The notes under the pieces: model-generated
What the model saw: only the letters and a program-made list of their open reading frames with translations
Databases searched by the model: none
Told to the model about the DNA's origin: nothing
Shown here: in pieces, positions 34,468 to 42,957 of the stretch
Layout of the letters: each line of letters begins with the position of its first letter
How positions within the stretch are numbered: the stretch's first letter is position 1
Program-made: the position numbers and the translations under genes
From: JANMZR01 sp031383555
GTDB lineage: Bacteria; Bacteroidota; Bacteroidia; Cytophagales; Spirosomataceae
Direction of reading: 5' to 3'
Length of the DNA: 44,919 nt
Assembly (NCBI GenBank): GCA_031383555.1
Contig: JANMZR010000379.1
Span: 1-44,919, forward strand

Positions 34468-34656
34468 ATTTTATTTTTAAAATTGCCTAAGCAATTGAAA
34501 TGGATTTTCGTTTTAAGATTATAACTAATTAAATAACACAAATTATTTCAAAAATATCCATTAGCAATAAAATTAATAAATAAAATGTGTGAAATTAGTA
34601 CTCAATTTGAAAATTTAAGGTTAAATTTTTCATTTAAATAGTATAATAAAAAAAAA

Positions 34657-35502
34657 TTGTCACGAAAAATAATAACCTTTTTTGAACTTATTCGTTGGCC
34701 AAACCTGGCTTTACTTTTACTAAATCTGATATTGGTTTATAAATATTTAATTTTAAAAAACCATATAAATCAATTGTCAAACTTTGATTTTGCATTAATT
34801 TCCTTTTCCATTTTATTAATTACAGCAGCTGGTTATATTATCAATGATATTTATGACATACAGATTGATAAAATAAACAAGCCAGAAAAGGTAATTATTG
34901 AGAAACTAATAAACATAAAATCAGCTAAATTTATCTATTTGATTTTCAATTTTTTGGCAATTTTAATTGGATTTTCCTTACAATTTAACCTTGGTGTTTT
35001 TTATATTTTCTCAATATTTATACTTTGGTTTTATTCTTATAAGTTAAAAAAAATTGCCCTTTTTGGCAATATTATAGTTTCTATTTATACATTTTTACCA
35101 ATTTTAATATTGAATTACTATTTTCAAAATAAAAATTTTCTCATAGATTTTTATTGCATATTTGCATTTTTTTTAAGCCTATTAAGGGAAATTGTGAAAG
35201 ACCTTGAAGATATTGAAGGAGATAAAGCAATAAATTGTAAAACATTGCCAATTATAATTGGAGTAAATGCAACAAAAAAAATACTAGTAATTATTTCAAT
35301 ACTTTTTACCGGGAGCTATTTTTTAGTGGTTTTTTTAATTGGCAATTTTCCATATTATTTTCCCTTAGCTTTTATTTTTTTTCTACTAGTTTATTTTCAA
35401 ATTAAACTTTTTACTGCTACAAACAAGGCCGAATTTGGCTTTTTAAGTAAATTTTTGAAACTCATTATGCTATTTGGCGTTTTAAGTATCATTTTTGTGT
35501 AA
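34657..35502 (+). CDS. UbiA-family prenyltransferase
   Basis: A 281-residue membrane protein with about eight hydrophobic helices and the two aspartate motifs of UbiA enzymes: NDIYDIQIDKINKPEK (63-78) and DLEDIEGDKAINCKTLP (about 181-197), which bind Mg-diphosphate. The GYxINDIYDxxIDxINKPxK form is close to the Bacteroidota proteins named geranylgeranylglycerol-phosphate geranylgeranyltransferase, but other acceptors such as quinone rings are possible. It starts at a TTG (34657); no ATG lies nearby in frame. Confidence 0.88.
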   Translation: MSRKIITFFELIRWPNLALLLLNLILVYKYLILKNHINQLSNFDFALISFSILLITAAGYIINDIYDIQIDKINKPEKVIIEKLINIKSAKFIYLIFNFLAILIGFSLQFNLGVFYIFSIFILWFYSYKLKKIALFGNIIVSIYTFLPILILNYYFQNKNFLIDFYCIFAFFLSLLREIVKDLEDIEGDKAINCKTLPIIIGVNATKKILVIISILFTGSYFLVVFLIGNFPYYFPLAFIFFLLVYFQIKLFTATNKAEFGFLSKFLKLIMLFGVLSIIFV

Positions 35503-35625
35503 AATTTAAAAACTCTAAAAAAACTCAAAACAGCTAAAAACTTGAAAGGACTTAATTATATTTAAGTTTTGGGAATGAGTTAAAACAACAGATAGGACAT
35601 TTTGCCCCCAAAACTAAAATATAAA

Positions 35626-36192
35626 TTGAAAAACATAGCCATATTTGCCTCAGGAAGCGGTTCAAACGCAGAAAAAATTGCCCAATATTTTAATGGTACC
35701 AAGGACGTTTCAATAAAAATGGTTCTATGCAACAATCCAGATGCGGGTGTAATTGAGCGAGCCAAAAATTTGGAAATCCCCTGCTATTTATTTGATAAAG
35801 AAGCCTTTATGTCGGGTGAAGTGTTGAATATTCTAATTGAAAATGATATTGACTTAGTGGTTTTAGCTGGCTTTTTGTGGTTAATTCCTAAAAGTTTTAT
35901 AGAAGCTTTCCCAAAAAAAATAATCAATTTACATCCAGCTCTTTTGCCAAAATACGGCGGCAAAGGCATGTATGGCCATCATGTACATGAGGCGGTGATT
36001 GAAAATGGCGAAACCGAATCTGGAATTACTATTCACTTTGTAAACGAAGCCTATGATGAGGGGGCAATTATTTTCCAAGCTAAATACAAAGTAGCACTTA
36101 ACGATTCGGCAATGGATATTTCAGGAAAAGGCCAAATACTTGAACATAAGCACTTTCCCGTCATAATTGAAAAAATTTGTGCTAATTTATAG
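35626..36192 (+). CDS. purN: phosphoribosylglycinamide formyltransferase
   Basis: This enzyme transfers a formyl group from 10-formyl-THF to GAR in de novo purine synthesis. I take the TTG at 35626 (188 residues, KNIAIFASGSGSNAEKI follows) because PurN proteins are about 190 long; a TTG at 35602 would add eight residues. The folate and GAR motifs are LAGFLWLIPKSFI, INLHPALLPKYGGKGMYG (with the catalytic N-H pair nearby) and GITIHFVNEAYDEG (catalytic Asp). It ends 10 bp from the convergent response-regulator gene. Confidence 0.93.
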   Translation: MKNIAIFASGSGSNAEKIAQYFNGTKDVSIKMVLCNNPDAGVIERAKNLEIPCYLFDKEAFMSGEVLNILIENDIDLVVLAGFLWLIPKSFIEAFPKKIINLHPALLPKYGGKGMYGHHVHEAVIENGETESGITIHFVNEAYDEGAIIFQAKYKVALNDSAMDISGKGQILEHKHFPVIIEKICANL

Positions 36193-36202
36193 CGAAATTA
36201 TT

Positions 36203-37357
36203 TTAGGCATACGCTTGAACATCGTTTAGTGTAATTTCATTGTCACACATTATCATGAGGCGCTCGGTTACATTGTGTAGCTCCCTTACATTGCCCGACC
36301 AGGGTAATTCTTGCAAATATTTGATAGCTGGGCTAGCTATTTTTTTAGGAATAGTTTGGTATTGTACTGCCAAATCAAACATAAATCTATTTAACAAAAG
36401 GGGTATATCCTCCCTCCTACTGGACAATGAAGGCACTTTTACAGGAATTACATTCAATCGATGATAAAGGTCTTCCCTAAAGTTACCATTTTCAATTTCT
36501 TTTTGTAAATCTTTATTAGTAGCAGCAATTATTCTCACATTTACTTTGATGTCTTTTTCACCACCTACTCTCGATATTTTATGCTCTTGAAGCGCACGTA
36601 GCACTTTAGCTTGTGCTGAAAGACTCATATCACCAATTTCATCCAAAAATAAAGTCCCACCTTCAGCTTGTTCAAACTTCCCAATTCTTTGTTTTATAGC
36701 TGAGGTAAAAGAGCCCTTTTCATGGCCAAATAGCTCTGATTCAATTAATTCCGACGGAATAGCCGCACAGTTTACTTCAACCAAAGGTTTGTTAGCCCTA
36801 TTACTTTTGAGGTGCAACCACTTTGCAACCATTTCTTTACCAGCGCCGTTTGGGCCAGTAATTAATACTCGAGCATCGGTTGGGCCTACCTTTTCAATAA
36901 TTTCTCGCATTCGCATTATGCAAATTGAATTTCCAATTATCTCATTTTCAAAATCATTTTCAGATATTACCAAATCATCGGTTGCCTTTACTTCAGCCGA
37001 TTTTATAATTGCATTTTTAATTGAGGCTAACTGTCTATTCAAATCTGGCGGCTTTGGTATAAAGTCAAAAGCACCCAATTGAGTTGCTTTATCAATGGTT
37101 TCGGCATCACTATAAGCAGAAACCATAATAAATTGAGTATGCTTACCCAAATTGCTAGCCTTCGACAACATTTCTAGACCATCCATATTAGGCATTTTTA
37201 TATCGCATAAAACCACATCATAATTATCGTTTTGAATCATATTTAACCCTTGCTCTCCGTTTGGCGCTTCATCAACTTCATATTCTTCAAATTCAAGTAT
37301 ATCCCTCATGGCTGAGCGTATACTTTTTTCATCGTCAACAATTAATAATTTGGGCAT
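36203..37357 (-). CDS. response regulator with AAA+ domain, no DNA-binding domain
   Basis: A 384-residue NtrC-type protein. The receiver domain (1-118) has phospho-acceptor D52, T/S switch region and K102. The AAA+ domain (about 138-375) has Walker A GPNGAGKE (168-175), Walker B TLFLDEIG (235-242), R294 and R300 and WSGNVREL (353-360). The sigma-54 contact loop, normally GAFTGA, reads GSFTSA (215-220). The protein ends at DVQAYA with no Fis-type helix-turn-helix, and no HTH continues in another frame before purN. So it may work without its own operator, or its contact to sigma-54 differs. No partner kinase gene is adjacent. Confidence 0.92.
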   Translation of the reverse strand: MPKLLIVDDEKSIRSAMRDILEFEEYEVDEAPNGEQGLNMIQNDNYDVVLCDIKMPNMDGLEMLSKASNLGKHTQFIMVSAYSDAETIDKATQLGAFDFIPKPPDLNRQLASIKNAIIKSAEVKATDDLVISENDFENEIIGNSICIMRMREIIEKVGPTDARVLITGPNGAGKEMVAKWLHLKSNRANKPLVEVNCAAIPSELIESELFGHEKGSFTSAIKQRIGKFEQAEGGTLFLDEIGDMSLSAQAKVLRALQEHKISRVGGEKDIKVNVRIIAATNKDLQKEIENGNFREDLYHRLNVIPVKVPSLSSRREDIPLLLNRFMFDLAVQYQTIPKKIASPAIKYLQELPWSGNVRELHNVTERLMIMCDNEITLNDVQAYA

Positions 37358-37731
37358 TTGATTTAATATTTAAATTATTTTTTCTGAATTTTTAAATTTT
37401 ATTTTGTCAGAACTAGCAATAGAATTTAAATTAATTATTTAAAAAAATTAATACCTGTAGTGTTTAAACACAACGCAATATAGGAAATAATTGTAAACTA
37501 ATTTACAATTGTAAAATTATTTTAATCTTATTATCTTATTTATTTTAAAATTTGACAACAAATTCAATAATTGTATTGATTTACAAATGGAAATATCTAG
37601 AAAATAGTTGATAAATGTTAATTATTAAAATTTGGTATTTCAGCCTTGATTTTAGTTAATGGTCAGGATAATGACAAAAATTAATTTGAGAGCCCACTAA
37701 TTTTGAGACTGAAATAAAAATTGAAAAGAAA
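37358..37731. other. 374-bp divergent intergenic region with palindromes
   Basis: Very AT-rich space between the response-regulator gene and the outer-membrane-like gene. It holds a perfect 12-bp palindrome (GTGTTTAAACAC, 37460-37471), the TTGTAAA/TTTACAA cluster at 37489-37515, one more half-site at 37580-37586, and TAATTTTG (37698-37705), a possible -7 element for the gene at 37732. Confidence 0.6.
37489..37515. promoter_or_regulatory. candidate operator, clustered TTGTAAA/TTTACAA half-sites
   Basis: AATTGTAAA (37489-37497), a 4-base spacer, then TTTACAATTGTAAA (37502-37515), which is a perfect 14-bp palindrome. Three half-sites in opposite orientations and a fourth at 37580-37586 suggest binding of a dimeric regulator to the start of one or both divergent genes. 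Confidence 0.45.
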
Positions 37732-38475
37732 ATGATTATTAAAAGAAAATACTACTTAATACTATTTTTTTTGCTTCAAGCAATTATAAATAATGCACAA
37801 AATAATGAAAGCAAAACTCAAGCAATTGATTTTGCATTTGGTGTTGGCAAAGCAGGGGTTTCACCTGCAATTAGCTATGAAAAACTTTATAAAATAGGCA
37901 AAGCCAAAAAACTAAAAATAGGATATGGAATAAGATATACTGGTTACATTGCAAAAGATAAGGACATACATTTCAGAACTGCGCCAGCCAGGCTAACTTC
38001 GGGCAAATATAGCATAGTTGCTTTGTTTTCAGAAGATATACTCAACCAAATTGATACCCTTCATATGCATAATATAAGTACAAATTCGTTTAATATAAAC
38101 ACTCGATTTGAATATGCATTGAGTAAAAAAATTGACTTGGGCTTTAATATTGATTTAATTGGCTTTACTGTTGGCAAAAAACAAAAGGCAGAATTTACAG
38201 GTGAAGTATCTGATAGTCAAGGAAAATCAAATAGTGGGAAAACCTTTAGTTCAAAACCAACCACTTTAAATTTACTGCTCATTAGTGATTCAGATGTTGG
38301 CAGCCTCAATTCTGAAATGTATGTAAGATATTGGGCTTCATCAAAACTTGGGATTAGGGCGGGCGCTAGTTTTCAATTTATTGAATATAAAACCAGCCAA
38401 AAAGTCGCTTTTGACAACGATCGTTTTCGTACTAAACAATTACTTCCTTTTTTAGCTTTAACATATAAATTTTAA
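37732..38475 (+). CDS. exported hypothetical outer-membrane beta-barrel-like protein
   Basis: A 247-residue protein with a signal peptide (MIIKRKYYLILFFLLQAIIN, cleavage after NNA, about 22). The rest alternates hydrophobic and polar residues in stretches such as KIGYGIRYTGYIA, LGFNIDLIGFTVG and MYVRYWASSKLGIRAGASFQ, and ends FLALTYKF with a terminal Phe, the pattern of an outer-membrane beta barrel. I do not recognise a named family. It is the first gene of a probable four-gene unit with YceI. Confidence 0.75.
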   Translation: MIIKRKYYLILFFLLQAIINNAQNNESKTQAIDFAFGVGKAGVSPAISYEKLYKIGKAKKLKIGYGIRYTGYIAKDKDIHFRTAPARLTSGKYSIVALFSEDILNQIDTLHMHNISTNSFNINTRFEYALSKKIDLGFNIDLIGFTVGKKQKAEFTGEVSDSQGKSNSGKTFSSKPTTLNLLLISDSDVGSLNSEMYVRYWASSKLGIRAGASFQFIEYKTSQKVAFDNDRFRTKQLLPFLALTYKF

Positions 38476-38483
38476 TACTTAGG

Positions 38484-39023
38484 ATGAATTTATTTAAAAA
38501 AATACTTTTAAATTTCTGCATTTTCTATTGCTTTGTAATTGACGCACAAATTTGGAAACCCAATACCACTTCAATAAGTTTTACAACAAAAATGTTGGGC
38601 ATTAAAGTGGAGGGAAAGTTCAAAGGATTTCAAGGCATAATTAATTTTAACCCCAACGATCTTGACAATTCAATTATAACAGGTACAATTGAGGCCAATA
38701 CACTAGATACAGACAATAGCTTAAGAAATAATCATTTAAAAGAAAAACCAGAATTTTTTGAAGTGGTAAAATACCCGAAATTAAAAATGACCTCAACCAA
38801 AATAGAAAAAAATGCGAATGGCGGCTATATTGGAAATTTTAATTTTACGGTAAAGGCTATAACAAAGCCCCTTAAAATACCTTTCACAGTTGATATAATT
38901 GGAGATAAGGCTGTGTTTAAAGGCAGTACAAAGTTAAACAGAAAAGACTGGCAATTGGGAGGCAATACGATGGGAATGAGCAATGACGTGACAATAAACA
39001 TAACAATAAATTCTGCAAAATAA
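38484..39023 (+). CDS. YceI family protein
   Basis: A 179-residue exported protein (signal peptide about 1-20, ending FVIDAQ) with a YceI lipocalin-like fold: WKPNTTSISFTTKMLGIKVEGKFKG, then FNPNDLDNSIITGTIEANTLDTDN (NSSI-type motif) and YPKLKMTSTKIEKN and ITKPLKIPFTV. YceI proteins bind isoprenoid-like lipids in the periplasm. Its stop codon overlaps the next start (TAATG at 39021-39025), so the two are translationally coupled. Confidence 0.9.
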   Translation: MNLFKKILLNFCIFYCFVIDAQIWKPNTTSISFTTKMLGIKVEGKFKGFQGIINFNPNDLDNSIITGTIEANTLDTDNSLRNNHLKEKPEFFEVVKYPKLKMTSTKIEKNANGGYIGNFNFTVKAITKPLKIPFTVDIIGDKAVFKGSTKLNRKDWQLGGNTMGMSNDVTINITINSAK

Positions 39024-39535
39024 TGGAATTAATTAATATCGCAAATCTTGATATTTTAAATCAACTCAAATCTGTATTAATGCAGTTTGAAGCAAAAGAA
39101 TACAAAAAAGCGTTGAAAATATTAAATGATATAAGCCTTGGGCAACATGCTCGACATATTATTGAGTTTTATATTTGCCTTTTCAATTCTTTGGAAAGTG
39201 GTGTTGTAAATTATGATTCTCGTGAAAGAGATCTCCGCATTGAATCTGATTTAGAATATGCTCTACTTCAGTTAAATACCATAATTGTAAAATTAAAGAC
39301 AAAATTTATTGATGTAAATATTAGTTTAGAGTTTTCTCTAGGTATGGATAATTTTTCAACAGTAAATACGACCTTCTATCGTGAACTTACTTATTTGATG
39401 GAACATACAATTCATCATCTAGCTATTATTAATATTGCAGTAAAAGCTGAGTTTCAGAAAATATTGCTACCTAGCAACTTTGGTGTTGCTTATTCTACAA
39501 TACATTACAACCAAACGAAAAACTTAACTGCTTAA
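39023..39535 (+). CDS. DinB-like four-helix protein
   Basis: A 170-residue helical protein that fits the DinB/YfiT-like fold: GQHARHIIEFYICL (about 38-51) and LMEHTIHHLAIINIAVKAEF (about 128-147) supply histidines placed like the metal-binding triad of that superfamily. Members act as metal-dependent enzymes or thiol transferases (including bacillithiol-dependent ones), which could fit the bshA gene 4.6 kb away, but this is only an inference. It overlaps the YceI stop by one base and lies 2 bp before the NRDE gene. Confidence 0.72.
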   Translation: MELINIANLDILNQLKSVLMQFEAKEYKKALKILNDISLGQHARHIIEFYICLFNSLESGVVNYDSRERDLRIESDLEYALLQLNTIIVKLKTKFIDVNISLEFSLGMDNFSTVNTTFYRELTYLMEHTIHHLAIINIAVKAEFQKILLPSNFGVAYSTIHYNQTKNLTA

Positions 39536-39537
39536 AA

Positions 39538-40248
39538 ATGTGTGTACTAACTTTTGTTCCTGATAAGTCAGATGGTTATATTTTAACCAATAATCGTGAC
39601 GAAAATAGAAATAGAACAAAGGCAATTCCTCCCAAAAAATACAAAGTAGGCAATACTACTATTTATTACCCAAAAGACTCAAAAGCTGGGGGCACATGGA
39701 TAGCCACAAATCATAAAGTTACACTTTGTCTTTTAAATGGAGCTAATGAAAAACATATACAAAATGGCCCTTATTTAAAAAGTAGAGGTCAAATTATATT
39801 AGATTATTTTAGCAATGAAAATGCTGGATATTTTACAAAAGAACATTTTATTGGTATTGAAAACTTCACCTTGGTATTTATTGAAAATGCTGCTAAACGG
39901 ATTTGTCAATTTATTTGGGACGGTGCAACTCTTGACATCCAACATTTAAAGTGGAACCAAGCCCGTATTTGGTCGTCGAGCACACTTTATTCCAAAGAAA
40001 TTCGTGAAAAAAGGGCTCAATTATTTTTTGAATTTTTAGGAAAAAACCCGGTACCAGAATACTCACAATTAATTGATTTTCATCACTTTGCTGATACGGG
40101 AAACCCTGAAAATAACCTAGTAATGGAGCGTGAAGATGGTACTCATACACAATGTATATCACAGGTTTTTCATATTGGTTCAAATATACGATTTTCCTAT
40201 TTTGATCTTGTGGATAGTTATCACAAAAGCCTAATTATTTTTCAATAA
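39538..40248 (+). CDS. NRDE/TANGO2 family protein
   Basis: A 236-residue protein of the NRDE (TANGO2-like) family: it begins MCVLTF, has the motif NNRDEN (18-23), TWIATNHKVTLCLLNG and a central NPxxRSRG-like KSRGQIILDY. Cys2 may serve as an N-terminal nucleophile after Met removal. Proteins of this family are linked to heme or lipid handling, but no clear activity is known. It ends inside the hairpin at 40219-40264, which also serves the converging gene. Confidence 0.88.
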   Translation: MCVLTFVPDKSDGYILTNNRDENRNRTKAIPPKKYKVGNTTIYYPKDSKAGGTWIATNHKVTLCLLNGANEKHIQNGPYLKSRGQIILDYFSNENAGYFTKEHFIGIENFTLVFIENAAKRICQFIWDGATLDIQHLKWNQARIWSSSTLYSKEIREKRAQLFFEFLGKNPVPEYSQLIDFHHFADTGNPENNLVMEREDGTHTQCISQVFHIGSNIRFSYFDLVDSYHKSLIIFQ

Positions 40249-40264
40249 TTAGGCTTTTGTGATA
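40219..40264. terminator. long bidirectional terminator overlapping the NRDE stop codon
   Basis: A perfect 21-bp stem (40219-40239 / 40244-40264) with a TTTC loop. The NRDE stop codon (40246-40248) lies inside the right arm, so the hairpin overlaps the last codons. There is no long T run on the plus side, but TATATTTT follows. Confidence 0.75.
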
Positions 40265-40280
40265 TATTTTCTTGTATTTT

Positions 40281-41096
40281 TTATTTCGAAACCAACTTTG
40301 CAAAACGGTGATAAAAGGGAGTTTTACTATTGCCATCCTTCGGCATGTATTTTCCAGTGATAATTGGAATATACATTACCCTTCTGCGTGATTTTTCTCC
40401 AAAATTAGGAGAAACCTCCACCCTATGCCATAAGCGGCCATCATGTACTGTAAGGTCACCTGCTTCAACACTAAAACCAACTTCACGCAAATCTGGCCTA
40501 TGATCAATGAATTGCTTTTTACCAAAAAGTAACTTTAATTTACTTTGTGTATGTGTCCCTGGTAGCACTCTAAGCCCACCGTTTTCAAAAGGGCAATTGT
40601 CTAAATGAATGCCGACATTAAGCATTGGCAATATTTTTTGCCCTAAAAATAAGTCTCTAGGGCTATCAGTATGCCAGCCCATCTGTGAAAATTTACTATT
40701 GGGTTGATTAACATAATGGTTAAAAACTAATCCATCCTTTTCATCAACGCCCATTCGGCCTTCATAAGGCTTTAAAAGCTCAAACAAAATTGTAAATCTT
40801 GGGTCACGCAAAAATTCAGCTAAAACATCACTATGTTGATTCGCAAAACACATCCTTTGGATCATTTTATGACCATTTTCGTCTTTACCAAATTTCAAAG
40901 GTGTGCCGTTTATTTTTTCGATACCTTGCTCTACCCAACTATTTTCAATGTTTTTCAACTCTGATAAAAATAATTTTACAGTATCTAAATTTATGAAATT
41001 TTTAAAATGAATTACTCCATATTTTGCAAAATACACAAGTTGTTCATCTGTTAATTTTTCCCCAAGTTGGAATTTTATATACTCAAATTTTTTCAT
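40281..41096 (-). CDS. phytanoyl-CoA dioxygenase-like Fe(II)/2-oxoglutarate enzyme
   Basis: A 271-residue double-stranded beta-helix oxygenase. GWHTDSPRD (about 140-148) gives the HxD iron ligands, LTVHDGRLWHRVEVSPN the distal His, and NFGEKSRRRVMYIPI the Arg that binds 2-oxoglutarate. Members of the PhyH family hydroxylate lipids or small molecules; the substrate here is unknown. It is divergent from the acyl-CoA dehydrogenase gene, which may point to lipid metabolism. A perfect 17-bp inverted repeat lies 69 bp before its start. Confidence 0.9.
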   Translation of the reverse strand: MKKFEYIKFQLGEKLTDEQLVYFAKYGVIHFKNFINLDTVKLFLSELKNIENSWVEQGIEKINGTPLKFGKDENGHKMIQRMCFANQHSDVLAEFLRDPRFTILFELLKPYEGRMGVDEKDGLVFNHYVNQPNSKFSQMGWHTDSPRDLFLGQKILPMLNVGIHLDNCPFENGGLRVLPGTHTQSKLKLLFGKKQFIDHRPDLREVGFSVEAGDLTVHDGRLWHRVEVSPNFGEKSRRRVMYIPIITGKYMPKDGNSKTPFYHRFAKLVSK

Positions 41097-41509
41097 ATAA
41101 GAAATAGTATAATTTTAAGTTGGCAAGCAATCTTTACCAATTAAAGTTTATATTAATATTTAATTTTTACCAGTGGTAAAAGTGTAATTTTTAAAAAAAA
41201 TAGAACGCAAAATAACGAAAATCTCTCTGAATATCAATTAAAAATAGGTTAAAAGGGAAACATTAGATGCAAATACAACAAGAAAAATATAATTAATATT
41301 AGATTAATACTATTTGATTTAATAATAATAAAATTACAAATAGATAATATGAGCCGATTTTAAAAATTTATAAATTTTAACAAATAGACTTTTTGAAGAA
41401 AAACGTCTTATTTATTTTAAAAAAATAAATACTAAAAAATATAAATAAACCAATTTTTATTTGCTATTTTTATCACTTCAATAAGCTAAAATTATAAATA
41501 TTTCAATAA
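41097..41509. other. 413-bp divergent intergenic region
   Basis: AT-rich gap between the dioxygenase and acyl-CoA dehydrogenase genes. It contains the inverted repeat at 41165-41181 and a lone half-site TTTACCA at 41133-41139. No open frame or terminator stands out, and no full TTTG/TANNTTTG promoter pair was found. Confidence 0.5.
41165..41181. promoter_or_regulatory. candidate operator, TTTTACCA-G-TGGTAAAA
   Basis: A perfect inverted repeat with 8-bp arms and a 1-base spacer, plus another TTTACCA half-site 26 bp nearer the dioxygenase gene. The symmetry and place upstream of two divergent lipid-like genes suggest a repressor or activator site. The regulator is unknown. Confidence 0.45.
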
Positions 41510-42652
41510 ATGATAAACTTCGATTTTTCAGAAGAACAATTGGCAATTAGAGATGCCGCAAGAGATTTCGCACAAAGAGAACTCCTGCCAGGAGTAATAG
41601 AAAGAGACGATGCGGAATATTTCCCTCAGGAACTTGTAAAAAAAATGGGAGAAATGGGTTTCTTAGGTATGATGGTTTCAGAAAAATATGGAGGTGGGGG
41701 CCTCGACACCGTTTCGTATGTGCTGGTGATGGAGGAGCTTTCAAAAATAGACGCTTCAGCATCCGTAATAGTTTCGGTAAATAACTCATTGGTTTGCTGG
41801 GGGTTAGAAAATTATGGCAATGATTTTCAAAAAGAAAAATACCTGAGAAAATTAGCCACTGGTGAAAACGTGGGTGCTTTTTGTCTATCAGAACCTGAAG
41901 CTGGCTCAGATGCCACCTCACAACGAACTATTGCTGAAGACAAAGGTGACCACTATCTTTTGAACGGAACCAAAAACTGGATTACAAATGGCGGAAGAGC
42001 CGACACCTATTTGGTAATGGCACAAACCAATCCAGAATTGGGCCATAAAGGAATAAATTGCTTAATAGTTGAAAAAGGAATGGAAGGGTTTGTCATCGGA
42101 AAAAAAGAGCGAAAACTAGGTATTAGAGGCTCAGACACTCATTCGTTGATGTTTACAGATGTAAAAGTGCCAAAAGAAAATCGGATTGGGGCCGATGGGT
42201 TTGGTTTTAAATTCGCAATGTCTACCTTAAATGGTGGCCGAATTGGCATTGCCGCTCAAGCACTTGGCATAGCATCTGGAAGCCTTGAACTATCATTACA
42301 ATATTCAAAAGAAAGAAAAGCTTTTGGAAAGCTAATTAATGAATACCAAGCCATTTCTCATAAATTGGCTGATATGGCCACTAATATTGAAGCTGCAAGA
42401 TTACTTTGCCTACAAGCTGCATTAGATAAAGATGCGGGAAGAGACTATGTGAAATCGGCAGCAATGGCAAAGCTGTTTGCCTCAAAAGTAGCGATGGATT
42501 CGAGTATTGAAGCCGTACAAATTCACGGTGGCTATGGATATGTAAAAGAGTTTCATGTGGAAAGGTTAATGCGTGATGCAAAAATCACACAGATCTATGA
42601 AGGCACCTCAGAAATACAAAAATTAGTAATTGCTCGAGAAATACTTAAATAA
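41510..42652 (+). CDS. acyl-CoA dehydrogenase
   Basis: A 380-residue FAD-dependent short/branched-chain type acyl-CoA dehydrogenase that introduces the alpha-beta double bond of fatty acyl-CoA in beta-oxidation. CLSEPEAGSDATSQRT (about 125-140), LNGTKNWITNG, RIGIAAQALGIASGSLEL, QAISHKLADMATNIEAARLL, VQIHGGYGYVKEFHVERLMRDAKI and the catalytic Glu in QIYEGTSEIQ (about 367) are all present. The exact chain length is not known. Confidence 0.95.
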   Translation: MINFDFSEEQLAIRDAARDFAQRELLPGVIERDDAEYFPQELVKKMGEMGFLGMMVSEKYGGGGLDTVSYVLVMEELSKIDASASVIVSVNNSLVCWGLENYGNDFQKEKYLRKLATGENVGAFCLSEPEAGSDATSQRTIAEDKGDHYLLNGTKNWITNGGRADTYLVMAQTNPELGHKGINCLIVEKGMEGFVIGKKERKLGIRGSDTHSLMFTDVKVPKENRIGADGFGFKFAMSTLNGGRIGIAAQALGIASGSLELSLQYSKERKAFGKLINEYQAISHKLADMATNIEAARLLCLQAALDKDAGRDYVKSAAMAKLFASKVAMDSSIEAVQIHGGYGYVKEFHVERLMRDAKITQIYEGTSEIQKLVIAREILK

Positions 42653-42738
42653 TGGTTTTATCCAATATTCAAAATTTATTAGAATTAACTTAAAACCTAA
42701 TAAAATAAAATAAATTTCAAAAACTTTTTATAATTATA

Positions 42739-42769
42739 TTTGGAAATATACAGCGATTTATTAGTTTTG
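42739..42769 (+). promoter_or_regulatory. consensus Bacteroidota promoter for the AraC-type gene
   Basis: TTTG (42739-42742), 19 bp, then TAGTTTTG (42762-42769): an exact match to TTTG-N19-TANNTTTG. Transcription would begin near 42776, giving a leader of about 180 nt. Confidence 0.65.
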
Positions 42770-42785
42770 TACAATAAATTGGAAA

Positions 42786-42875
42786 AATCCAATTTGTTGA
42801 AAACTTTTTAAATTAGAATTTTAGATTTAAAATCCAATTTATTGAATATTTTTCTGACTAGAATTTTAAATCTAA
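42786..42875 (+). repeat. 45-bp imperfect tandem repeat in the AraC leader
   Basis: Unit 1 (42786-42830) and unit 2 (42831-42875) agree at 36 of 45 positions by my hand alignment; both start AATCCAATTT and share TAGAATTTTA. The ends also form an inverted pair (TTTTAGATTT against AAATCTAAAA). It follows the consensus promoter, so it lies in transcribed leader or at an operator just downstream. Confidence 0.7.
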
Positions 42876-42957
42876 AAGTACACAAATATTGTTAATTGAA
42901 AATATTCTTAACAAATCCTAGATTCTAATTAAGCATTGGACTCAAACACCAAAAAAA

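Larger units (their letters stand above)
42653..42957. other. 305-bp leader region of the AraC gene
   Basis: This gap holds a full consensus promoter (42739-42769) and a 45-bp imperfect tandem repeat (42786-42875) inside the predicted 5' leader. No terminator for the acyl-CoA dehydrogenase gene is obvious. Confidence 0.55.

Noticed and set aside
36192..36203. Loss of the response regulator's DNA-binding domain by frameshift
   Set aside because: No helix-turn-helix coding continues in another frame in the 10 bp before the convergent purN gene, so the protein ends naturally as read.
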